DNA of 8,222 bases, taken from contig DKEN01000096.1 in NCBI GenBank assembly GCA_002452515.1, forward strand, positions 19,769 through 27,990. Direction: 5' to 3'. Both the position numbers and the translations under genes were made by a program. Positions within the stretch are counted from its first letter, which is position 1; each line of letters opens with the position of its first letter. The DNA comes from Spartobacteria bacterium UBA6821 (GTDB lineage Bacteria; Verrucomicrobiota; Verrucomicrobiia; Chthoniobacterales; UBA6821). The notes beneath the pieces were generated by a model that worked only from the letters and a program-made list of their open reading frames with translations, ran no database searches and was not told where the DNA came from. This document shows, one piece after another, positions 1 through 6,012 of this stretch.

Positions 1-1928
1 TTGAATTGGGTCGAGGGAGGGAGGGGATCGCTCTTGCGCAGCGATTTTGGAAGTTTCGGACGCGCGCGATCCTCGGCGTTGTAATTCTTGAAGCGGTTCT
101 TTTCCCACTTGTTCATCGGATCGTCGAAAAATTCCTCGTACTGGGTGTTGAGCGAGAGCGCCTGGTCATACTGGGACATGGCCGAGATGTAGCTGTAGTA
201 GGCGTTGAGCACGGAAGTCTGGGCCTGGAGTAACTGCACCTGGGCGTTGATGACATCAAGTTGAACACCCGCGCCCGCATCAAGCCGTTCACGGGAGAGA
301 CGGAGTGCTTCCACAGCCTGTTCCACGGTGGCCTTTTGGCTCTCGATAGTTTCACTGGCCTCCTGAAGGTTGGAAATGGCCTGCTGGACTGAAAGTATCA
401 CCTGACGCACGCCGTTATCGTACGCGGTCTTGTAGCTCATCATGGTGGCTTTCGCCTGCTTCACATTACCGTAGGTGGCAAGTCCGTCGAAGATCGCCCA
501 GTTGCCGGTGACCCCGAAGAACCACCCTTCCACGGTGGACTGGAGGCTGGAGTCGTAGTTGTAACTCTGCACCTGATAGCCGCCGTTGGCGCTGATGGTA
601 GGAAGCCACCCAGCGATGGCGGCGCTGATCTGTTTGGCGGCGACAAGGATGTTCTGACGTTCCGCTTTCAGTTGCGGATTGCGTAGCAGGGCCGTGTGGA
701 TGGAGGCGTTGCTGTCGACCTTGCGTGGAATGTAAGCCAGAGTGCCGTTCACATCGAAGGGGATCTCGATGTTCTGGATGTTCGGATAATCAAGGCCGAT
801 GGTCGTCACGAGGGTGAACAGGGCGACACGCAGGTTATTCTTTGCCTGAATGAGAGGAGGCAGGGCATTTGCGAGCTGAACCTGAGCCTGCAGCACATTG
901 AATCGAGGGACCGTGCCGGCATCATAGCGGCTCTGTTGGTCAGTGACCTGGGTCTGGTAGAGGGCTACCTGCTGCTGATTGGCAACGACCAGTGCGCGAT
1001 CAAGGACGACCTGGTAAAACTGCTGGATGACGGTGGCGATGGTGGCGTCGATGGTCTGGCGGAGCGAGTAGTAGGCGATTTGCTCGGAAAACTTCGCTGC
1101 AACCGTGTTGGCAATCGTCTTGCCGCCATCGTACAGAAGTTGGGTTCCCTGGAATTGGATGTTCCACGAATCAGAGTTTGCCGTGGGATTCAGGGAGCCG
1201 AAGCTCTTGCTCAGCGGGGACATCTGTCCGTTGGCCAGTTGGGGTTGCTGCCACTGAAAGGCGGTGGCGGGTCCGGCAATACCGAGTTGTGGTAGGAGTC
1301 CGGCGCGGACAGTAATGAAATTTCCCGAAGCCTGCCGGATCGCGCTGATGGCGGTGAGAATCTGCGGATTTTTTTGCAGGGCGAGTTGCACGGCATCGTC
1401 GATGGAGAGCTTGCGGGCATTCTTGGCAATGACTCCTGGAATGACAGCCTGTCCCGCCTTGGCCAAGTCATCCGCAGTCAGCGGAATGTTACCTACCTTG
1501 TCCTTGAGGCCAAAGTTATTGGTGCTGGTTGTCGGCAGCGCAATGGGACCCGTGGTGGTCGTTGGCAGGGGAGCGGGAAGCATGCCCGGCTTGATCGCGT
1601 TGGTGATCGGTGTGGCAGTAGGGAGTGCCGGAGGTGTGATGACGGGAAGATTGGTGTCTGCGTTGGTGACGGCGATCAAACCCTGCGGCGGAGCTGGAGG
1701 GTTGGAAACAAGTGAGGGAGAGACAGAGATCCCGGTCGGCGACTGATCCGGTCCAGATGGAACATTGGTCGTCAGTACCGAGTCGTTTGTCTGTGCGGCA
1801 CTCGCGGCAGCAGCTCCGACGGAGATTCCCTGCTGGGATTGATCGTTGGATGCGGGTTGGGCACCAAGTGGTGCGACCAGAATGCCGAGTGAGGCAAAAG
1901 CTATGATCAAAGGGGCGCAGTTCTTCAT
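1..1928 (-). CDS. TolC-family outer-membrane efflux protein, 3' end missing
   Basis: This gene encodes an outer-membrane channel of the TolC/OEP family, the exit duct of tripartite efflux pumps or type I secretion. The reading frame stays open for 642 codons from the ATG to the left edge, so the C-terminus is missing. Residues 1-23 form a signal peptide (hydrophobic core, then L-G-A before Q24). Residues 24-172 are a low-complexity Pro/Thr/Ala/Asn-rich stretch. The first OEP repeat starts near residue 173 (KLSIDDAVQLALQKNPQI) and the second near 404 (SIHTALLRNPQLKAER). The two repeats carry the long, Gln/Ala-rich amphipathic helices typical of the family, for example RYDAGTVPRFNVLQAQVQL and RLDAGAGVQLDVINAQVQLL. 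Family members usually have about 420-500 residues, so the extra length is mostly N-terminal. The ATG overlaps the stop of the upstream MarR gene (ATGA), which implies co-transcription and translational coupling. The transported substrate cannot be told from this sequence. Confidence 0.95.
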   Translation of the reverse strand, partial: MKNCAPLIIAFASLGILVAPLGAQPASNDQSQQGISVGAAAASAAQTNDSVLTTNVPSGPDQSPTGISVSPSLVSNPPAPPQGLIAVTNADTNLPVITPPALPTATPITNAIKPGMLPAPLPTTTTGPIALPTTSTNNFGLKDKVGNIPLTADDLAKAGQAVIPGVIAKNARKLSIDDAVQLALQKNPQILTAISAIRQASGNFITVRAGLLPQLGIAGPATAFQWQQPQLANGQMSPLSKSFGSLNPTANSDSWNIQFQGTQLLYDGGKTIANTVAAKFSEQIAYYSLRQTIDATIATVIQQFYQVVLDRALVVANQQQVALYQTQVTDQQSRYDAGTVPRFNVLQAQVQLANALPPLIQAKNNLRVALFTLVTTIGLDYPNIQNIEIPFDVNGTLAYIPRKVDSNASIHTALLRNPQLKAERQNILVAAKQISAAIAGWLPTISANGGYQVQSYNYDSSLQSTVEGWFFGVTGNWAIFDGLATYGNVKQAKATMMSYKTAYDNGVRQVILSVQQAISNLQEASETIESQKATVEQAVEALRLSRERLDAGAGVQLDVINAQVQLLQAQTSVLNAYYSYISAMSQYDQALSLNTQYEEFFDDPMNKWEKNRFKNYNAEDRARPKLPKSLRKSDPLPPSTQF

Positions 1929-2383
1929 GAGTGGCAGGCGGTGCAGTAATCGTGGATTTTTTTGTAAATGTCCAACCAAGCGTGTTGTTCCTGGGGAGAA
2001 AGTCGTTCCTGCACCCTCGAGAGATTTCCGATCATTTCCTGACGAACCCCCTCCACAAGTCGTATCCCCTTGGCGGTGACCGAGACAGTCACCTTGCGGC
2101 GGTCATTGATTTCATGGGTGCGTTTGACATAGCCGAGTTTTTCCAAACGTTGCACCAGTCCCGTGGCCGCAGGGGTGCTGTGCCCCATCAATTCGGCGAT
2201 GCTCGTCATGCCGGTCGGACCATGGGAGCCGAGATGGCCGAGGAGAAAAAACTGGGGAAAGGAGAGACGATCACGGGAGAGTTCACCCATGAGCATGGCC
2301 ATGAATTTTCGCTGCATCACCATGATAATGGAGGCGAGGGATCCGACTTCTTCTGTGTTTAGCGGGGTTGGGGAGGCTGTCAT
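1925..2383 (-). CDS. MarR-family transcriptional regulator
   Basis: The product is a 152-residue winged helix-turn-helix protein of the MarR family, which act as dimeric, ligand- or redox-responsive regulators, usually repressors, of efflux and stress genes. Visible parts are an N-terminal dimerisation helix (about 12-38), the HTH with the pattern MTSIAELMGHSTPAATGLVQ (about 59-78), the recognition-helix end RLEKLGYVKR, and a wing with the family signature DRRKVTVSVTAKG (94-106). The length is typical. Its only two cysteines lie at the extreme C-terminus in CTACH (147-151), an unusual CXXCH. Its stop overlaps the TolC-family start by ATGA, so it probably controls its own operon. The ATG at 2383 is the first possible start after an in-frame stop 18 bases upstream. 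No Shine-Dalgarno sequence lies at normal spacing; an AAGGA is about 21 bases away, too far. A shorter start at Met21 is possible but would remove part of the first helix. Confidence 0.93.
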   Translation of the reverse strand: MTASPTPLNTEEVGSLASIIMVMQRKFMAMLMGELSRDRLSFPQFFLLGHLGSHGPTGMTSIAELMGHSTPAATGLVQRLEKLGYVKRTHEINDRRKVTVSVTAKGIRLVEGVRQEMIGNLSRVQERLSPQEQHAWLDIYKKIHDYCTACHS

Positions 2384-2490
2384 TTGTGCAATTAATCGTT
2401 AACGTCCTTAATGAAAAATACATTGCAGGGGAGTTGGCCGGGAGTCAACTCCTAGCGTTCGACAGTTTGAAATTCTTTTGCTTTCTATCC
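2384..2490 (-). promoter_or_regulatory. Leader of the marR-tolC operon with candidate promoter and operators
   Basis: This 107-bp gap precedes the MarR gene and is richer in AT near the start codon. A perfect 7-bp inverted repeat, GGAGTTG/CAACTCC, lies at 2430-2436 and 2446-2452. On the minus strand its right arm contains TTGACT, a good -35-like hexamer. No strong -10 lies at 17 bp; TGTATT is 20 bp away and CAATGT at 17 bp is weak. Nearer the gene are the palindrome CGTTAACG (2397-2404), an ATTAA/TTAAT pair (2391-2395, 2408-2412) and a TGCAAT/ATTGCA pair (2387-2392, 2422-2427). MarR proteins bind short dyads over their own promoters, so these are plausible operators, but the assignment is inferred from position and symmetry only. 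The first hairpin could instead help end transcription from the lipoprotein gene; no T-run follows it directly. Confidence 0.4.
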
Positions 2491-2898
2491 TTACTGAAAA
2501 ACGATCTGACCCGGAAGAGGATGACCGCTCTTGATGTCGGCAATGAAGTAGGGGGGCTGATTTTCGGCGGCACGAAGCCTGGCCGGTTCGCCTGCACCCG
2601 CCGTGACAACCAGATCCCTGCCGGGTGGAATAAGAACACCCGGTTCCAGTTCGATGATCACGAAGCTGCCATCTCCAGAGAGGGTCCTGATGACGCCTAC
2701 CCGCTGGAGTGCCTGGGCCCGGGGTGGTGGCTGCGTGTGATGCAGGAAAGGGAAGCGCAGCGACAGATACCATCCCCCTTTCGCCCTGATAGGTTGGGAT
2801 GCCGGTACGGCAGCATCATGCTTGTGATGGGGCAACAAGGCGCATCCTGTGAGCAACAAAAGCACCCCTGAAATCAGAAGGAATCGGAATCGTTCCAT
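2491..2898 (-). CDS. Small lipoprotein with a C-terminal beta-rich domain, function unknown
   Basis: The gene encodes a 135-residue predicted lipoprotein. Residues 1-18 form a signal sequence ending in a lipobox, LLTGC, with the lipidated Cys at 19 and Ala at +2, which fits outer-membrane sorting. A His/Pro-rich linker follows (about 22-65). A compact region (67-135) then runs from VGVIRTLSGDGSFVIIELEPG to FIADIKSGHPLPGQIV. The GxVxxV...FVIIE...PG...AD..SG.P..G pattern resembles small beta-barrel domains often seen in uncharacterised envelope proteins; I cannot name a family. The frame is open further upstream, but I chose the ATG at 2898 because it gives a proper signal sequence and lies 10 bp after the ubiE stop, whereas longer starts run into ubiE. 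No Shine-Dalgarno sequence is visible (CAACTCCCCC precedes the ATG). It is probably co-transcribed with ubiE; a functional link is not evident. Confidence 0.8.
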   Translation of the reverse strand: MERFRFLLISGVLLLLTGCALLPHHKHDAAVPASQPIRAKGGWYLSLRFPFLHHTQPPPRAQALQRVGVIRTLSGDGSFVIIELEPGVLIPPGRDLVVTAGAGEPARLRAAENQPPYFIADIKSGHPLPGQIVFQ

Positions 2899-2908
2899 GG
2901 GGGAGTTG

Positions 2909-3598
2909 TCAGATTTTCTCTGCCGTGTAGAGGGAGACCGTGCCGAGGGAAAGCGGGTGGGCGACGGCGGTGCGAAAGCCACAGCTCTCAATCAACCGGG
3001 TCATCGACGTGCCGCTGGGAAATTCCTCGATGGAGCCAGCCAGATATTCGTAGGCATCCTTTCTCCCTGTTGCCAAGCCGGCGACCAGAGGAAGCACATA
3101 GTGAAGATAAGCGCGGTAGAGCGGACGGATCAGGGGAAGTGTGGGGAGTGAAAAATCCAGGATCAGGAGATGCCCACCGGGCTTGAGTACGCGTGACATT
3201 TCGGAGAGGCCGCGCTCCCAGGAGGCCATGTTGCGCAGGCCGAAAGCAACCGTGACACCGTCGAATGATTCCGAATCAAACGGGAGCGCAAGGCCGTCCG
3301 CTTCCACGAGTTCGGCCAGTCCCTTGCGACGGGCGACCTCCAACATCGGACGGCAAAAGTCCGCGCCGACAACGCGGGTGGAAGGTGAGTTTTTTTCAAT
3401 GGCGATGGCCAGATCACCGCTTCCTGTTGCGACATCAAGCAAGAGGGCAGGTTTCCATTTCCGGACATGGCGCACGGCCGCCGCCCGCCAGAGAAAATCC
3501 AAGCCGCCGCTGAGCAGGTGGTTCACCAGTTCGTATCGCTCCGCAATCGCGGAGAAGAGGTCCCTGACGGAGGCCGGTTTCTCTTTTTGAATGTCCAT
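2909..3598 (-). CDS. ubiE: Demethylmenaquinone/ubiquinone C-methyltransferase UbiE (MenG)
   Basis: UbiE/MenG uses S-adenosylmethionine to C-methylate the quinone ring, the last step of menaquinone synthesis and one step of ubiquinone synthesis. The 229-residue protein has the family features in order: an N-terminal [20 protein letters not shown] segment (11-30), SAM motif [13 protein letters not shown] (53-64), the acidic [11 protein letters not shown] (76-86), [24 protein letters not shown] (100-123), and the motif III region [14 protein letters not shown] (137-150). The C-terminal signature [13 protein letters not shown] (183-195) follows. Length is normal. The frame stays open upstream to 3718, but those 40 codons are the tRNA-Leu and its 3' flank, so the ATG at 3598 giving [10 protein letters not shown] is the real start. 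The gene begins 41 bp after the tRNA and is followed 10 bp later by a lipoprotein gene. Whether the quinone is menaquinone or ubiquinone cannot be decided from this gene alone. Confidence 0.95.
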   Translation of the reverse strand: MDIQKEKPASVRDLFSAIAERYELVNHLLSGGLDFLWRAAAVRHVRKWKPALLLDVATGSGDLAIAIEKNSPSTRVVGADFCRPMLEVARRKGLAELVEADGLALPFDSESFDGVTVAFGLRNMASWERGLSEMSRVLKPGGHLLILDFSLPTLPLIRPLYRAYLHYVLPLVAGLATGRKDAYEYLAGSIEEFPSGTSMTRLIESCGFRTAVAHPLSLGTVSLYTAEKI

Positions 3599-3639
3599 GG
3601 TGGGTTGTTCCCGGAACCATCTGATGATGGGGAAAATAG

Positions 3640-3724
3640 TGGTGCTCACGAGAGGACTCGAACCTCCACGGGTCTCCCCATACGCTCCTGAGGCGTACGC
3701 GTCTGCCAATTCCGCCACGTGAGC
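3640..3724 (-). tRNA. tRNA-Leu, anticodon CAG
   Basis: The minus strand folds into a class II tRNA of 85 nt including an encoded CCA. The acceptor stem is GCTCACG/CGTGAGC with discriminator A, then CCA. The D stem is GCG/CGC around GAATTGGCAGA. The anticodon stem TACGC/GCGTA encloses the loop CTCAGGA, giving anticodon CAG, which reads the Leu codon CUG. A long variable arm GGG-GAGA-CCC is typical of Leu tRNAs. The T arm is GGAGG-TTCGAGT-CCTCT with one G-U pair. There is no obvious terminator in the 41 bp before ubiE, so tRNA and ubiE may share a transcript that is processed. A weak promoter-like pair, TTTACT and TAGTCT spaced 16 bp, lies just upstream on the minus strand. Confidence 0.97.
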
Positions 3725-3896
3725 AAGAACGAATGAGACTAGCGTGCACGATGGGAAAGTAAAGGAAGGGCTTTATAAAATCATTGGCACCCTGCCGTTT
3801 GGAACCATCTGATCGGTCATTTTAATGCGCCTTAATAAAAATTCCGCTGGCATGGACTCCGCTCCCGTGCCATGAAGAAGTTTCACCACACACCTC
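3725..3896 (+). promoter_or_regulatory. Divergent spacer with candidate plus-strand promoter for the foldase operon
   Basis: This 172-bp spacer separates the minus-strand tRNA from the plus-strand foldase operon, so it should hold promoters in both directions. For the plus strand, TTGGAA (3799-3804) and TTTAAT (3821-3826) are 16 bp apart and match the sigma-70 hexamers at 4 and 5 of 6 positions. They would start transcription near 3833 and give a leader of about 65 nt. That leader could form a short hairpin (TGGCA at 3849-3853, TGCCA at 3868-3872). There is no Shine-Dalgarno sequence next to the ATG at 3897; a GAAGAAG lies about 17 bases upstream. The -35 candidate overlaps the second copy of a 13-bp repeat described in the findings. 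Confidence 0.4.
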
Positions 3897-4973
3897 ATGA
3901 CCAAACAATCAGCAGCCCTCCTCGCCATCCTTCTTTCCGCAGGACTACTCCACGCACAGTCATCTTCCGCGCCCGGAGCGACCCCCGATCTCAATAAGAT
4001 GATCTCGGAGGCCGTCTCCTCCAAAGGCGGCTCCAGCTCCGCCTCTGTGGCGCTGAAGGATCCGATCGCCGTTGTCAACGGTGAGAAGATCTCCAGGGCC
4101 GAACTTGAAAAGGCCTTCAATGAAGCGCTTGCCTCTCAGGGAGTGAATGCAGCGAGCCTCACTGCGGATCAGAAACTTCAGGGCTACAACGAGATTCTCC
4201 AGGGGATGATCATCGAGAAGCTGGTCGACAAGCAGGCAGCCGATGTCAAGGTTTCCCAGGACGAGATCGATGCCCAGCTTGCCAAGATCAAGCAGCAGTT
4301 CCCTTCCCAGGATGTCTTCGATAGTGAAATGAAGAAGGCAGGTCTCACGCAGGATCAATTTGTTGCCAATCTGAAACGCTCCATCCGCCAAAGCAAGTGG
4401 ATGCAGTCCCAAGTTCAAGGCAAGGACGGCGTGACCGATGCCGATGCCAAGACCTTCTACGACGCCAATCTCAAGGAATTTGCCAACCCTGATCTGGTCA
4501 AGGCCAGCCACATCCTCTTCCGCCTCCCTCCCGACGCGACTCCCGAGCAGACGAAGGCCGCTGAGAAGAAGGCCAAGGATGCTATCGTTCGCGCCAACAA
4601 GGGTGAGGATTTTGCCAAGCTGGCTTCCGAACTTTCCGAAGAACCCGGTGCCGCTCAGCGTGGCGGAGATCTCGGATACTTCCCCAAGGACAAGATGGTG
4701 CCGGAATTCGCTGATGCGGCTTTCGCCCAGAAAGTCGGCACTGTCAGTGCGACTCCCGTGAAAACGAAGTTCGGCTTCCATGTCATCAAGGTGACCGATA
4801 AGAAGCCTGCCGGAACCGCCACCTTCGACGAAGCCAAGGCCCAGATCCTCCAGTTCCTCCAGGCCCAGAAGCGCCGCGAGATCTTCAAGGGTGTCGTAAC
4901 CGAGTTGAAGCAGTCGGCCAAGATCGAGAACAATCTTCCCGCTCCTTCAGCCCCTCCTATTCAGGCCAAGTAA
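3897..4973 (+). CDS. Exported parvulin-type peptidyl-prolyl isomerase (SurA/PrsA-like foldase)
   Basis: The product is a 358-residue secreted foldase that would catalyse prolyl cis-trans isomerisation and chaperone proteins crossing the periplasm. Residues 1-20 are a signal peptide ending L-H-A before Q21. A Ser/Ala-rich linker follows to about 54. Residues 56-175 match a SurA-type N-terminal chaperone domain, starting IAVVNGEKISRAELEKAF. A single parvulin domain spans about 200-303, from LVKASHILFRLPP through GGDLGYFPKDKMVPEF to KFGFHVIKVTDKKP, all hallmark parvulin segments. A C-terminal helix (about 309-345) and a Pro-rich tail complete it. SurA of E. coli has two parvulin domains; this protein has one, as do PpiD and PrsA. 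It has no lipobox or membrane anchor, so it is probably soluble in the periplasm. It heads the plus-strand cluster, with the dehydrogenase gene 25 bp downstream. Confidence 0.93.
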   Translation: MTKQSAALLAILLSAGLLHAQSSSAPGATPDLNKMISEAVSSKGGSSSASVALKDPIAVVNGEKISRAELEKAFNEALASQGVNAASLTADQKLQGYNEILQGMIIEKLVDKQAADVKVSQDEIDAQLAKIKQQFPSQDVFDSEMKKAGLTQDQFVANLKRSIRQSKWMQSQVQGKDGVTDADAKTFYDANLKEFANPDLVKASHILFRLPPDATPEQTKAAEKKAKDAIVRANKGEDFAKLASELSEEPGAAQRGGDLGYFPKDKMVPEFADAAFAQKVGTVSATPVKTKFGFHVIKVTDKKPAGTATFDEAKAQILQFLQAQKRREIFKGVVTELKQSAKIENNLPAPSAPPIQAK

Positions 4974-4998
4974 GGCCGAAGCCTGTTGAGACATCCCG

Positions 4999-6012
4999 AT
5001 GGTTGCATCCAAAAAAACCTCCGTCGGGATCATTGGTCTTGGGATTATCGGAGGTCGTGTCGCGGCCAATTTGCGCCGCGCCGGTTTTCCTGTAACGGTC
5101 TGGAACCGCACGCCGAGACCAGAACCGAATTTTCTTTCCTCGCCAAGCGAAGTTGCCGAGAGCGCGGACGTGATTCAGATCTTTGTTCGTGACGGTGTCG
5201 CGCTCCTGGAAGTCATCCGGGCGATCTCCCCTGCACTTGGTGAGTCTCACATCGTGCTGAATCACGCCACCGTGAGCCCTGCCGAGACCTTGGCGGCAGC
5301 GAGGCTTGTGGCCGCACGGGGTGCAGCTTTCCTGGATGCCCCTTTCACGGGAAGTCGTGATGCCGCCGCCGAGGGAGGCCTTGTCTATTACATCGGTGGT
5401 GACGAAGAGGTCATCGACCGGGTACGTCCTGTGCTGAATGGTTCCTCCAAGGCAATCGTGACCATGGGGCCCGTGGGTGCCGCGACCTATGTGAAGCTGG
5501 CCACAAACATGATTGCAGCTGCTGAGATCGAAGTCCTGGCCGAGGCGCTCGCGCTGCTGAACCGGGGAGGAGTTCCGCTACCCCGCCTTGTCGAGGCGCT
5601 GGAACACAATCTGGCCAATTCGGGAACAATCGCTTTGAAACTCCCTCTCATGCTCAAGGGAGAGTTCGCGCCCCGTTTTTCTGTCAAGAACATGCTCAAG
5701 GATCTCCAAATCGTCCTTCATGCCGTCGAGGGAAAGAATATTGATCTTCCCGCAACCGCAGCGACTGCAGGCGCCCTCATGGGGGCTGTCCAGGCGGGAT
5801 GGGGGGAGGATGACTTTGCCAGTGTCGCCCGTCATTATCCCTATTCTGGCAGCTTGAAGGAGCTCGCTATTGAAGAAGCTTCTGCCCCTGAGGTTCTGGA
5901 AGCAGAGGACGTGACAACCACGATCGAAAGTGAACCTATCGATTCAAAAGCAGAGCCGGAGAAAAAAAAGCTCTACGCTTTTCTGGGACGCCGTGGCCGT
6001 GCCAATTCCTAA
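4999..6012 (+). CDS. NAD(P)-dependent beta-hydroxyacid dehydrogenase family protein
   Basis: The 337-residue protein belongs to the beta-hydroxyacid dehydrogenase family (3-hydroxyisobutyrate dehydrogenase, tartronate semialdehyde, glyoxylate and succinic semialdehyde reductases). The Rossmann motif VGIIGLGIIGGRVAANL (9-25) begins the NAD(P) domain. After strand 2, VWNRT (34-38) has Arg37 where NADP-preferring members hold an Arg, which suggests NADPH. The substrate motif FLDAPFTGSRDAAAEGGL (111-128) resembles the GSK-PAEDG form of glyoxylate/succinic semialdehyde reductases. The expected catalytic Lys is Lys166 in YVKLATNM, with Asn170. The family fold would end near residue 290. The last 47 residues are an acidic Glu/Ser/Thr-rich tail finishing in a basic end (KKKLYAFLGRRGRANS), which is not usual. 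A partial GAGA lies 7 bases before the ATG. The stop overlaps the next start (TAATG). The exact substrate is uncertain. Confidence 0.93.
   Translation: MVASKKTSVGIIGLGIIGGRVAANLRRAGFPVTVWNRTPRPEPNFLSSPSEVAESADVIQIFVRDGVALLEVIRAISPALGESHIVLNHATVSPAETLAAARLVAARGAAFLDAPFTGSRDAAAEGGLVYYIGGDEEVIDRVRPVLNGSSKAIVTMGPVGAATYVKLATNMIAAAEIEVLAEALALLNRGGVPLPRLVEALEHNLANSGTIALKLPLMLKGEFAPRFSVKNMLKDLQIVLHAVEGKNIDLPATAATAGALMGAVQAGWGEDDFASVARHYPYSGSLKELAIEEASAPEVLEAEDVTTTIESEPIDSKAEPEKKKLYAFLGRRGRANS

Noticed and set aside
696..1746. Long plus-strand frames opposite the TolC gene (199 and 160 codons)
   Set aside because: They lie antisense to a clearly coding frame with full TolC-family features and show no recognisable domain.
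2899..2991. A longer form of the small lipoprotein starting at 2991
   Set aside because: It would overlap ubiE by over 80 bases and bury the signal peptide and lipobox; the ATG at 2898 gives a proper lipoprotein signal.
3599..3718. A 269-residue version of UbiE starting at 3718
   Set aside because: The extra 40 codons are a translation of the tRNA-Leu and its 3' flank; the family N-terminus starts at the ATG at 3598.
3872..3997. A short plus-strand frame starting MKKFHHTPH that overlaps the parvulin start
   Set aside because: It is about 41 codons, Arg/Pro/Ser-rich, out of frame with the signal peptide, and looks like a frame shadow.
3960..4781. A 273-codon minus-strand frame opposite the parvulin gene
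   Set aside because: It is antisense to a gene with all parvulin hallmarks; its leucine-rich translation is a typical shadow.
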